NCBI GenBank assembly: GCA_050697555.1
Contig: JBOHAD010000067.1
Location: forward strand, 1-11,962
Length of the DNA: 11,962 bases
Source: DASQWP01 sp050697555
Lineage (GTDB): Bacteria > Actinomycetota > Thermoleophilia > Gaiellales > Gaiellaceae
Direction: 5' to 3'
Made by a program: the position numbers and the translations under genes. Of this stretch, positions 1 to 5,828 are shown in pieces (the stretch's first letter is position 1; every line of letters begins with the position of its first letter). Under the pieces are notes generated by a model, which was not told the origin of the DNA, made no database searches, and was given only the letters and a program-made list of their open reading frames with translations.

Positions 1-2
1 CG

Positions 3-263
3 ATCTACGCGCTCGCCTGTCGCGCGCTCGGGATCCGTCACCTCCGCACCCGTCCCTACCGACCCCAGACCAACGGCAAAGCCGAACGCTTCATCCGCAC
101 CCTGCTCTCAGGCTGGGCCTACGGCGCGATCTATGGCTCAAGCACCGAGCGCACCGCCGCCCTTGACGGCTGGCTCTGGCACTACAACCATCGGCGCCGA
201 CACTCAGCGATCGGCCGCCAACCCCCGGTCACCAGAACCAACCTGGTCGGGTCCTACATCTAG
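3..263 (+). CDS. IS481-type transposase, C-terminal end (5' cut by window edge)
   Basis: Frame 3 is open from the window edge to TAG at 261-263 and encodes the last 86 residues of a DDE integrase-core transposase. The diagnostic stretch is RPYRPQTNGKAERFIRTL, whose glutamate (in KAER) is the last acidic residue of the DDE triad. It is followed by a tryptophan-rich helix and WHYNHRRRHSAIGRQPP, the typical IS481/IS3-like tail. The protein would cut and join insertion-sequence ends. The 5' part, with the first two catalytic aspartates, lies outside the window, so intactness cannot be judged. I could not identify the right terminal inverted repeat between 264 and 321. The element abuts and apparently truncates the operon to its right, whose preceding gene survives only as 20 codons. 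Confidence 0.9.
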   Translation: MYALACRALGIRHLRTRPYRPQTNGKAERFIRTLLSGWAYGAIYGSSTERTAALDGWLWHYNHRRRHSAIGRQPPVTRTNLVGSYI

Positions 264-265
264 CC

Positions 266-325
266 GTCATCCCGCCCGAGCGGTTCTGGGCGGACGTCGA
301 CCGCTGGCTCGGAGGGCACGGGTGA
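266..325 (+). pseudogene. Remnant 3' end of the gene preceding the ATPase
   Basis: Between the transposase stop and the ATPase start there is an open frame reading VIPPERFWADVDRWLGGHG and ending with TGA at 323-325. That TGA overlaps the ATPase GTG (322-324) in the GTGA arrangement of translationally coupled genes. The composition (PERFWADVDRWLG) looks like genuine coding sequence. I infer that these codons are the tail of the upstream gene in the same element operon, and that the insertion sequence replaced the rest. The family cannot be assigned from 19 residues; a primase or other replication-module gene would be usual in this position. Confidence 0.5.
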
Positions 326-1743
326 GCCGGCCGCCCTTCACCGGGAAGGAGCCGGGCGTCGAGCCGCCCTTCCGGGGCCCTGAGCCCGGGACGGCCGCCG
401 CCGGCCGCTGGGCTTGGGCTTCGATGATCCTCGCAGGCGACCCGTCGGCAATGGAGGCGCTCGCCGCCGGCGAGGCGGTCCCGCGCCACCGGCTCAACCC
501 GGACGCGCTCGCGATGCTCAACGACCTCGCCGCCGGCGACACCGTCACCCTCACGGACGAGGTCGCGCTCCGCCTCGACGTGCACTATCCGGCCAGCGGC
601 AATGGCGGGCCGCGCGAGCCTGCCCCTGACGAAGAGCCAGCGGAGCCGTTCCGCATCGACGTCTACACCGCGAGGGCCCTCTGCGGCCTTCAGGTATCGC
701 CCGAGGAGCCCGAGCTCGTCGGCCCATTCCTCCGCCGTGGTCGCATCACGCTCCTTGGCGCGACGACCGGACACGGCAAGACGACGTTCGGCGCGCAGAT
801 GCTCGCCGCCGGCGTGCTCGGCGGAGACTTCCTCGGCTGGACCGCCGCCGGCGGCCTCCGCGTGCTCGTGCTCGACCTCGAGCAGCACCTCGAAGACATC
901 CGCGAGCAGCTCGACGCGGTCGGGCTCGCCGACTGCGAGCTCGTCGACTACGCGCCGATCCCCGAGGGCCTGCAGATCGACCGGGACCGCGAGCAGCTCG
1001 CCGAGCTCGAGCGCGTCGTCGCGGCGAAGCCCTACGACGTCGTGCGCGTCGACCCGTTCTACAAGCTGCACGCGGCCGACTCGAGCGAGGAGCTGCAGGC
1101 GCGCGCGCTCGTCCGCCTCACGCGGCGATGGGTGAACCGGCACGGCTTCGCGCTCCTCATGGACACCCACACCCGCAAGCGGATCGAGGGACGCGCCGGC
1201 TTCACGCTCGACGACCTCTTCGGCTCCTCCCTCTTCGCCCGCGACCCCGAGGTCATCCTCGGCCTGCAGCTCGTCGAGGACGGCTTCTCGCGCCTGCACG
1301 TCTTCAAGGCCCGCGGCCGCCGCGGCGACATCGGCACCGGGCAGACGATCGATCTGCTCTACAGCGACGACGAGCTCTTCTGCCGCCGGCCGGACGAGGA
1401 CGAGCGCGACATGCGCGCCGAGCTCATCGAGCTCGCCGGCGACTACGCCTGGCGGACGCTGAAGGAGTGGAAGGCGAAGCCCGGCCGCGCGGACGCCGAC
1501 CCGACGACGCCGAACTACGTCGAGCTCCGCGGTGGCATTGGTGCCGGCGAGGCGAAGGTGAAAGCGACCCTCGGCGAGCTCCAAGTCGAGGAGGTCTTCG
1601 AGTACGCCGAGGGCCCGCCAGGGCGGTCCGCGCAGGCGCGATGTTGGCGCCTCCGCCCGACTGCCCCGGACGCTCAGGGCACCCTGGGGCAGTCGGGGCA
1701 GTCGGGCTCTTCAGGGACTCGACTAGTGCCACTGCCCCGCTGA
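322..1743 (+). CDS. RecA-fold AAA family ATPase (RepA/AAA_25-like) of an integrative element
   Basis: A 473-residue P-loop ATPase. Walker A is GATTGHGKT (residues 146-154). A hydrophobic strand ending in D185 (VLVLDLEQ) follows. VVRVDPF with D244 fits Walker B, and MDTHTRK with H283 matches the sensor strand seen in RepA-like hexameric ATPases. Later FGSSLFARDPEVILGLQ and a basic strand (HVFKARGRRGD) also fit this family. The N-terminal 100 residues are variable. The tail is low-complexity (GTLGQSGQSGSSGT) and encoded by GGGGCAGTC repeats. The start is GTG 322, because GGAGG lies at 311-315 with a 6-base spacer and the start overlaps the upstream TGA; a longer in-frame opening to 133 lies inside the transposase. 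The likely role is DNA unwinding or helicase loading during element replication. It precedes the excisionase and integrase genes. RadA/DnaB-like ATPases are the main alternative. Confidence 0.8.
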   Translation: MSRPPFTGKEPGVEPPFRGPEPGTAAAGRWAWASMILAGDPSAMEALAAGEAVPRHRLNPDALAMLNDLAAGDTVTLTDEVALRLDVHYPASGNGGPREPAPDEEPAEPFRIDVYTARALCGLQVSPEEPELVGPFLRRGRITLLGATTGHGKTTFGAQMLAAGVLGGDFLGWTAAGGLRVLVLDLEQHLEDIREQLDAVGLADCELVDYAPIPEGLQIDRDREQLAELERVVAAKPYDVVRVDPFYKLHAADSSEELQARALVRLTRRWVNRHGFALLMDTHTRKRIEGRAGFTLDDLFGSSLFARDPEVILGLQLVEDGFSRLHVFKARGRRGDIGTGQTIDLLYSDDELFCRRPDEDERDMRAELIELAGDYAWRTLKEWKAKPGRADADPTTPNYVELRGGIGAGEAKVKATLGELQVEEVFEYAEGPPGRSAQARCWRLRPTAPDAQGTLGQSGQSGSSGTRLVPLPR

Positions 1744-1796
1744 CTCCTACTCCGAAGGAGTCAGCAGTGGGGCAGGGCAGTGGTCCCTCGACTGCC
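1659..1796. repeat. Cluster of ACTGCCCC direct and inverted repeats spanning the ATPase stop
   Basis: GACTGCCCC (1659-1667) recurs inverted as GGGGCAGTC at 1686-1694 and again, tandem, at 1695-1703. CACTGCCCC lies at 1730-1738, CAGTGGGGCAG at 1765-1775, GGGCAGTGG at 1775-1783 and GACTGCC at 1790-1796. A hairpin with a perfect 9-bp inner stem (CTGACTCCT 1740-1748 with AGGAGTCAG 1756-1764) is bracketed by CCACTGCCC (1729-1737) and GGGCAGTGG (1775-1783). The ATPase TGA (1741-1743) is inside the inner stem. The cluster could act as a transcription attenuator between ATPase and excisionase, as a protein-binding array, or simply reflect a low-complexity coding tail; the sequence alone does not decide. 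Confidence 0.6.
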
Positions 1797-1840
1797 TCGG
1801 AGGCGGAGGGCACCCTCGGCGGCGAAGACGTGGATGGGAC

Positions 1841-2161
1841 GTGAGGGAGCGGCTCCTCACCGCCCGCGAGCTCGCCGAGCGTCTCGGCGTCTCGAGCGAG
1901 ACGGTCCTACGCTGGACGAGGGACGGCGAGGTGCCAGCGATCCGGCTGCCGAGAGGCTCGATCCGCTACCGGCCCGACGCGATCGAGGCGTGGCTCGAAG
2001 GCCGCGCAACGTCGGCGGGCGCAGCCGTCGAGGAGTCGCCAGACACCCCGGACCACGCCCGCCGTGGCGGAGCGTACCCCGCCGCGCTAGTGTGCGAGCT
2101 GCCAGACACCCTGCCGCCGCTCGAGGCGGCCACGAACGAGGAGGAAGGCCATGCCCGCTGA
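1841..2161 (+). CDS. Excisionase-like MerR-fold HTH protein (HTH_17 type)
   Basis: A 106-residue protein whose N-terminal 55 residues form a winged helix of excisionase type: LLTARELAERLGVSSETVLRWTRDGEVPAIRLPRG, then IRYRPDAIEAWLEG. This is the classic layout of helix-turn-helix, RxP wing and final helix. Such proteins bend att DNA and set integrase direction towards excision. The tail (residues 56-106) is proline-rich and has no recognisable fold. The start is GTG 1841, with only a weak G-rich stretch (GGATGGG, 1832-1838) upstream. The TGA at 2159-2161 overlaps the integrase ATG (2151) by 11 bases, so the two are translationally coupled and should be made in a fixed ratio. It could also act as a repressor of the module. 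Confidence 0.82.
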   Translation: MRERLLTARELAERLGVSSETVLRWTRDGEVPAIRLPRGSIRYRPDAIEAWLEGRATSAGAAVEESPDTPDHARRGGAYPAALVCELPDTLPPLEAATNEEEGHAR

Positions 2162-3242
2162 CGCTCGCGGCCACGTCCGCCGGCTCCCATCCGGCAAGTG
2201 GCAACTCCGCTACTACGACGACGCGGGCAAGCGCCGCGCGGCCGGCGTCTTCGCGAGCCGCTCGGCCGCCTTCGCCCACTACCGCGACGTGCTCGAACCG
2301 CGTCTTCGCGGCGCGCTCGCGCCGCTGCCCGAGCTCACCCTCGCCGAGCTCGTCGACCTCTACCTCGAGCGGCACGCTGCGACGCGCCGCGGCCGCACGA
2401 TCCGCAGCCTGCGCGAGCGACTCGTGCACGCCACGCGGGCCTACGGAGACGTGCCGCTCCGCGAGCTCGAGCGGATGAGCGGCGCCGACTGGCAGGCACG
2501 CCTCCCCGAGCGATCGCGCTACGGGATCGTGCAGGCGCTCCGGCAGACGCTCGAGGCGGCCGTCCGGTGGGGCTACATCGGCCGCAACCCCGCGAAGCTC
2601 GCCGGGCCGAACCCGCAGCCGACGCCGAGGCCGGTGCGAGCCTTCACGCTCGCCGAGGTCGACGCGATCGCCGCCGAGCTCTCGCCCGCCTACCAGCCGC
2701 TCCCGGCGTTCGCCGCCGCGACCGGGCTCCGGCCGGAGGAATGGGCCGCTCTCGAGCGGCGCGACGTCGATCGCGCCGCCGGCGTCGCCGCCGTCCGCCG
2801 CACCGTCTCGGACGGCGAAGTCGTCGAGCTCGGCAAGACGAGCGCGAGCCGGCGGCAGGTCCCGCTCTCCCGCCGCGCTCTCGCCGCGCTCGAGGGGCTC
2901 CCGCCGCGCCTCGACACGCCGCTCCTCTTCCCGGCGCCCGCCGGCGGGCTCTTGAACCTCGACAACTTCCGCCGGCGCGAGTGGGCGCCGGCCGTCGAGG
3001 CGTCCGGCGTCGCGTCGCCGGCGCGCATCTACGACCTCCGGTCGACGTTCGCCTCGAACGCGCTCGCCGCCGGCGTCACCGTGTTCGAGCTCGCCCGCAT
3101 CATGGGGACGAGCGTGCGGATGATCGAGCGGCACTACGGCGCCCTTCTCGACGGCGCGCGCGCCGGCATCGCCGGCCGCCTGGACGTGCTCGAGGCCGAG
3201 CTCGAGGAGCAGGCGGCCGAGGCTGAGGGAGGCATGCCGTGA
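2151..3242 (+). CDS. Tyrosine recombinase / integrase
   Basis: A 363-residue site-specific recombinase. Residues 1-50 (GHVRRLPSGKWQLRYYDDAGKRR) form the arm-DNA-binding beta domain, about 60-160 the core-binding SAM-like domain, and 180-340 the catalytic domain. Catalytic residues visible are R194 (ATGLRPEEW), K229 (LGKTSASRR), R297 in YDLRST and nucleophile Y329 (MIERHYGAL). The HxxR box is YxxR (Y294), and the LGH position carries T320 (MGTS). Both changes occur in actinobacterial relatives, and the first is shared with the second integrase in this window. ATG 2151 has GAGGAAGG at 2141-2148. The gene overlaps the excisionase upstream and the zinc-ribbon gene downstream. Its presumed target is the tRNA-Asp 3' half at 3707-3748. 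It appears intact. Confidence 0.93.
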   Translation: MPADARGHVRRLPSGKWQLRYYDDAGKRRAAGVFASRSAAFAHYRDVLEPRLRGALAPLPELTLAELVDLYLERHAATRRGRTIRSLRERLVHATRAYGDVPLRELERMSGADWQARLPERSRYGIVQALRQTLEAAVRWGYIGRNPAKLAGPNPQPTPRPVRAFTLAEVDAIAAELSPAYQPLPAFAAATGLRPEEWAALERRDVDRAAGVAAVRRTVSDGEVVELGKTSASRRQVPLSRRALAALEGLPPRLDTPLLFPAPAGGLLNLDNFRRREWAPAVEASGVASPARIYDLRSTFASNALAAGVTVFELARIMGTSVRMIERHYGALLDGARAGIAGRLDVLEAELEEQAAEAEGGMP

Positions 3243-3613
3243 CGTCGTGCGCGGAGTGTGGGGCCGAGGTTCCGCCGGACGAGCCCGGTGCCGAGCGGCA
3301 GCCGTGCCCAAAGTGTGGCGCGCTCGCTCGTAAGCACGAGGGACGTCTCTCCTCGACGCTGACGCTGAGCTCAAGCGTGTCGGCCAGAGTCGAGCGCGGC
3401 ATCACCGAGGCTCGGATGACCGCATTCGCTCTTATCTTCGCGACCGCGCTGAGCGTTGGGTTGGGTGTCGGCTTCGCGACGTCGCCGCTCCTCGGCGTTC
3501 TCGCCGCGGTCGCGGCTGCGATCGCGACCGCCCTGCTCCTCGCCGCGGTCTACCGCGACGGCCGCATTCAGCACGCTGTGATGGAGCTCATGCACCGAAT
3601 CACGGGGCAGTAG
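3239..3613 (+). CDS. Small zinc-ribbon membrane protein coupled to the integrase
   Basis: A 124-residue protein. A CxxC pair at residues 4-7 (CAEC) and a second at 23-26 (CPKC) form a probable four-cysteine zinc ribbon. A basic serine/threonine-rich linker (28-60) follows, then two hydrophobic segments (about 61-79 and 83-105) and a short polar tail. This predicts a membrane hairpin with a cytoplasmic zinc-binding head. GTG 3239 overlaps the integrase TGA (3240-3242) by four bases, and a G-rich Shine-Dalgarno (GAGGGAGG) lies just upstream inside the integrase gene. Co-translation with an integrase suggests cargo with a role in element maintenance or host interaction, but the function is unknown. 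Proteins of this general shape are known as uncharacterised accessory genes. Confidence 0.75.
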   Translation: MTSCAECGAEVPPDEPGAERQPCPKCGALARKHEGRLSSTLTLSSSVSARVERGITEARMTAFALIFATALSVGLGVGFATSPLLGVLAAVAAAIATALLLAAVYRDGRIQHAVMELMHRITGQ

Positions 3614-3620
3614 AGGTGTT

Positions 3621-3639
3621 TGGGGCGCTAGTGGGGCAC
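3621..3639. repeat. 8-bp direct repeat with 11-bp spacing next to the tRNA-Asp core
   Basis: TGGGGCGC (3621-3628) and TGGGGCAC (3632-3639) are separated by TAG, which places them one helical turn apart. The same geometry, with a different sequence, appears as GGCTCCAT-AAA-GGCTCCAT in cassettes A and B. It is a plausible arm-type binding site for an integrase or excisionase; that role is inferred from position and spacing only. Confidence 0.45.
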
Positions 3640-3706
3640 GACCGCGATAGCCGCCGTGGCTCCTCGCCGGTGCGCGCTCGTCGCGTTTGCAGGGAGAACG
3701 GTGAGA

Positions 3707-3748
3707 CGGGAGCGACGGGACTCGAACCCGCGACCTCCGGCGTGACAG
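3707..3748 (-). pseudogene. tRNA-Asp(GTC) 3' half, probable attachment-site core
   Basis: Reading the minus strand, the segment begins with the anticodon loop CTGTCAC (anticodon GTC). It continues with the 3' anticodon strand GCCGG, variable loop AGGTC, a T arm (GCGGG, TTCGAGT, CCCGT), acceptor strand CGCTCCC and discriminator G. The 5' half is missing: the bases before the loop (CACGA) cannot pair with GCCGG and no D arm is present. GGGAACG at 3767-3761 resembles an acceptor 5' strand but is 12 bases from the loop, so it cannot rebuild a tRNA. A clean break at the anticodon loop is typical of tyrosine-integrase crossover within tRNA genes. The element-side arm repeats on both flanks suggest a P-core-P' state, as in tandemly inserted elements. 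Confidence 0.75.
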
Positions 3749-3812
3749 TCGTGCGCCAGCCGTTCCCTGGATAGCCCGCCTGGGCACGTTTGGCACTGAT
3801 TTCCAGGGTCTT

Positions 3813-3842
3813 CGTTCCTCTCGGTTCCCCTGTCGTCCCCGC
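3813..3842. repeat. Three 10-bp-periodic GTTCCCC-like repeats
   Basis: Consecutive decamers CGTTCCTCTC (3813-3822), GGTTCCCCTG (3823-3832) and TCGTCCCCGC (3833-3842) keep the core G-T-(T/C)-C-C in phase every 10 bases, one helical turn. They lie 65 bases from the tRNA-Asp fragment, on the side opposite the 8-bp repeats. Arm-type integrase sites are often arranged this way. The third copy is degenerate, so the call is tentative. Confidence 0.4.
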
Positions 3843-3979
3843 TGGGTCACGGCCTTCCACGGGGGTCCTGGGCAAGAGGAGGGCAAAGGCTTCGTCTACT
3901 TCCTGGGCAACGCCTCCGCTGTGTCAGTGCGCCTTGTAGTCGGTCTGTTCGACCAAGCACGCAGGGATGCTGGAGGCAA

Positions 3980-4195
3980 GTGACGAGGGCTCGCACGGTG
4001 CGCTCGAAAAGCGGTGCGGCCGTTGTCGCGATGCCGGCGAGGCGGGCCGAGCCGGTCTTGCTCGCGCCCTTCTCGACGCGGCTGCCGCCCGAGCTGCTGC
4101 GGCGGCTTCGCGTTGCGGCCCCAGGGCTCGAAATGCGCATCGGCGAGATCACGGCTGCGGCGCTCGATGCCTTCCTCAGCGAGCGCCGCCACTGA
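3980..4195 (+). CDS. Small ribbon-helix-helix-like DNA-binding protein
   Basis: A 71-residue basic protein with a disordered N terminus (residues 1-28, rich in Arg and Ala). It ends in FSTRLPPELLRRLRVAAP, a turn, then IGEITAAALDAFLSERR. A short strand with alternating residues (FSTRL), a first helix and a second helix of the type xxITxAALxxFL match the ribbon-helix-helix (CopG/ParG-like) pattern, which binds DNA as a dimer. GTG 3980 has GGAGG at 3972-3976 with a short 3-base spacer; in-frame GTG 3998 is a good alternative. It sits 15 bases before the primase gene and probably forms a two-gene operon with it, so a regulator, partition or accessory DNA-binding role for the small element is likely. 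Confidence 0.6.
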   Translation: MTRARTVRSKSGAAVVAMPARRAEPVLLAPFSTRLPPELLRRLRVAAPGLEMRIGEITAAALDAFLSERRH

Positions 4196-4210
4196 ACGAG
4201 GTGAGCTGAG

Positions 4211-5593
4211 ATGGAGGGATCGAACCCGCGGGACTTCTATACCGAGATCGTGCTGCCCGCCTTGCAGGAACGGCTCGACAGCGCCTTTCCGGAGTTCGGC
4301 TGGAGGCGCGACCGACTCGGCTGGGTCGCCACCAACCAGGAGTTCACACACCGCGCCCTCGGAGTGCGCGCCGAGCGGGTGGTCGCCCACGGACCTGCGC
4401 CCAGAGGCTTCCTCGTCCACGGCGGCGAGGCGACGCTCTGGACCGCGTACGTGCTCGGGGGCGCGACCCCGCGTGGGGTCGACTTCGTCCGCGCCGTTCG
4501 GGAGATCGCCGAGCGGACGGGCATCGACACGACGCCTCTGGGGCGCGACCGGCCGCGCGACCGCCGCGCCAAGCTCCTGGGCGACTTCTTCACACTCTCT
4601 CAGCGCGAGCTCGCGAGCGAGCAGGGCGCCAGGGCGCGCGCCTACCTCGAGCGGCGCGGCTTTCCAGCCGAGGCGCTTGAGGGATTGGATCTCGGCGTCG
4701 TGCCAGCTCTCGAGTGGACGAGGGCACACCTCCTCGACAGCGGCTACTCGCAGGAAGAGATCACCGCCTCGGGTGTCCTCGCCGACTCCCGCTGGCCGGG
4801 CCGCATCGTGGGAGCCTGGCGGGACGAGCGGGGGAAGGTGAAGACGTTGTGGGCGCGCGCGCTCGACGACCCTGGCGACCTTGGGGGCCGCTACCTCTAC
4901 CTGCGGGGCGCAACTCGCAGCGGCCTTCCGCCCTACGGCCTCTCGGACGTCCTCGTCGGCTCACACGAGACTCGACGCGAGCTCGTCCTCGTCGAGGGCG
5001 TCTTCGACCTCCTCCAGCTGCGCGCCCGCGGGTTCGCGAACGTCGCCGCACTCGGCGGCACCGCGGCCCGCCCCGAACTCTTCGAGCGACTCGCCCGTCT
5101 GCCGATCGAGACCGTGACACTCTGCCTCGACAACGACGAGGCTGGACGGACGGCAACCGCCCGAGCAGCCGAGCAGGCCGCACGGGCGAAGCGGAGCCCG
5201 GCCATCCTCGTTCTCGATCCACGCAGACTTGCTCCCGCGAAGGACCCGGACGCCTTCATCCGTTCCGGTGGTGTCGAAGCGTGGCAGGCGCTTCTCGAGC
5301 GGCGGGAGTGCGGCGTCGCCTGGCGCGCGCTCGAGCTCCTCGACGACACGAATCGAGACTCGTCGACGACAGTCCGCCGAGAGGCGCTCGCGCGCGCCGG
5401 CGCGTGGCTCGGCTCTCTGCCCGCACGGCTCACGCTCGAACAAGAGGACGCCGTCACCGACGTCGCCGAGCGCTGCGGCTACACCCCTGAGGCCGTGCAA
5501 CGAGCATTCCGAGCTCGCTACTGGGGGCATGCGAATTCGCGCGAGCGGTCGCTTCCGACGGAGCGCTCGCACGCTTTCGCCCTCGAGCGGTAG
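4211..5593 (+). CDS. Toprim-domain primase-like protein lacking zinc-finger ligands
   Basis: A 460-residue protein resembling DnaG-type primases of mobile elements. The N-terminal 105 residues (FGWRRDRLGWVATNQEF, then a glycine-rich stretch and GVDFVRAVREIAERTG) parallel the CHC2 zinc-finger region but contain no cysteine, so no zinc site can form there. Residues about 135-220 fit the primase core N-subdomain (LERRGFPAEALEGLDLG, WPGRIVGAWRDERGKVKTLWARAL). The Toprim metal-binding motifs are clear: EGVFD (E262, D266) and LDNDEAG (D307, D309). The C-terminal 110 residues are helical and may bind a helicase; no helicase motor is present. ATG 4211 follows a GAGGTGAG Shine-Dalgarno. It likely makes primers for element replication. 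It ends 64 bases before a tRNA-Ser fragment and may be the terminal gene of a small satellite element. Confidence 0.78.
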   Translation: MEGSNPRDFYTEIVLPALQERLDSAFPEFGWRRDRLGWVATNQEFTHRALGVRAERVVAHGPAPRGFLVHGGEATLWTAYVLGGATPRGVDFVRAVREIAERTGIDTTPLGRDRPRDRRAKLLGDFFTLSQRELASEQGARARAYLERRGFPAEALEGLDLGVVPALEWTRAHLLDSGYSQEEITASGVLADSRWPGRIVGAWRDERGKVKTLWARALDDPGDLGGRYLYLRGATRSGLPPYGLSDVLVGSHETRRELVLVEGVFDLLQLRARGFANVAALGGTAARPELFERLARLPIETVTLCLDNDEAGRTATARAAEQAARAKRSPAILVLDPRRLAPAKDPDAFIRSGGVEAWQALLERRECGVAWRALELLDDTNRDSSTTVRREALARAGAWLGSLPARLTLEQEDAVTDVAERCGYTPEAVQRAFRARYWGHANSRERSLPTERSHAFALER

Positions 5594-5659
5594 CCGCCGT
5601 CACGAGGGCATATAGCTACATCCACGCGGTGCCGGCTCGGTGTCTTTGCCCTCGAGCGG
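5579..5659. repeat. 12-bp direct repeat GCCCTCGAGCGG at 5579-5590 and 5648-5659
   Basis: GCCCTCGAGCGG occurs at the last codons of the primase gene and again, 69 bases on, at the 3' end of the tRNA-Ser fragment. The context is also similar (TTCGCCC versus TTTGCCC). The second copy runs into the tRNA acceptor strand. It may be a duplication left by recombination at the tRNA end, or chance similarity in GC-rich DNA. Confidence 0.35.
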
Positions 5660-5714
5660 AGGGAGAGGATTCGAACCCTCGACCCGCTGACGGATAGCGG
5701 TTTTCAAGACCGCC
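5657..5714 (-). pseudogene. tRNA-Ser(TGA) 3' fragment with one base missing in the T stem
   Basis: On the minus strand the fragment starts with a full anticodon arm, GCGGT-CTTGAAA-ACCGC, with anticodon TGA (tRNA-Ser). A variable region follows (TATCCGTCAGCGGGTC), then GAGGG-TTCGAAT-CCTC and the acceptor strand TCCCTCC plus G. The T stem needs CCCTC opposite GAGGG but only CCTC is present, so one C has been lost. Upstream bases (ACTCTCTAG) do not form a D arm or acceptor 5' strand. It is therefore a 3' remnant of the kind left by integration at the anticodon region, not a working tRNA. It separates the primase module from cassette A. Confidence 0.75.
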
Positions 5715-5748
5715 TAGAGAGTGCCAATTTGCAGGACTTTCCTCGCTC

Positions 5749-5770
5749 GTTCGCCAGTCGGTTCGCCAGT
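5749..5770. repeat. Exact 10-bp direct repeat GTTCGCCAGT x2
   Basis: GTTCGCCAGT occurs at 5749-5758 and 5761-5770 with a 2-base gap (12-bp period), 35 bases beyond the tRNA-Ser fragment. It lies on the element side of the presumed core and could be an arm-type site. The surrounding stretch 5594-6059 (466 bases) contains no convincing gene; it holds the tRNA fragment, this repeat and cassette A. Confidence 0.45.
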
Positions 5771-5828
5771 GTGCAATCGAGCGGTCCAGGTTGCTCGCCA
5801 GGCGCGGAGGCGCGGTCGACCCCCTCCC

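Larger units (their letters stand above)
3614..3979. other. Non-coding attachment region between the two modules
   Basis: No gene is seen in these 366 bases. They hold an 8-bp direct repeat (TGGGGCGC, TAG, TGGGGCAC; 3621-3639), the tRNA-Asp 3' half (3707-3748), and three 10-bp-spaced copies of a GTTCCCC-like motif (3813-3842). A further CGTTCCCTGG lies at 3761-3770, and an exact direct repeat TCCTGGGCAA occurs at 3866-3875 and 3901-3910. This combination of tRNA core with flanking short repeats fits an attP-like site: integrase core in the middle, arm-type sites on either side. Short open frames here encode peptides that merely read through the tRNA. Confidence 0.6.

Noticed and set aside
133..321. 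Longer N terminus for the ATPase
   Set aside because: This part lies out of frame inside the transposase coding sequence; GTG 322 has an ideal GGAGG and overlaps the upstream stop.
229..1584. A 451-codon minus-strand frame opposite the ATPase
   Set aside because: Antisense shadow of a gene with Walker motifs; composition is dominated by Glu, Ala, Val and Arg with no recognisable fold.
1857..3374. A 505-codon open frame on the minus strand opposite the excisionase and integrase
   Set aside because: It is antisense to two genes with clear catalytic motifs, has the skewed Arg/Ala/Gly composition of reverse-strand GC-rich DNA and no domain.
3707..3767. A complete but D-armless tRNA-Asp using GGGAACG as 5' acceptor strand
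   Set aside because: One acceptor mismatch, an unpaired anticodon stem and only 12 bases between acceptor and loop; a truncated attachment core explains it better.
3600..3875. Minus-strand peptide containing VAGSSPVAP near the tRNA-Asp fragment
   Set aside because: This phrase is what a tRNA T arm gives when translated; the DNA is an attachment site, not a gene.
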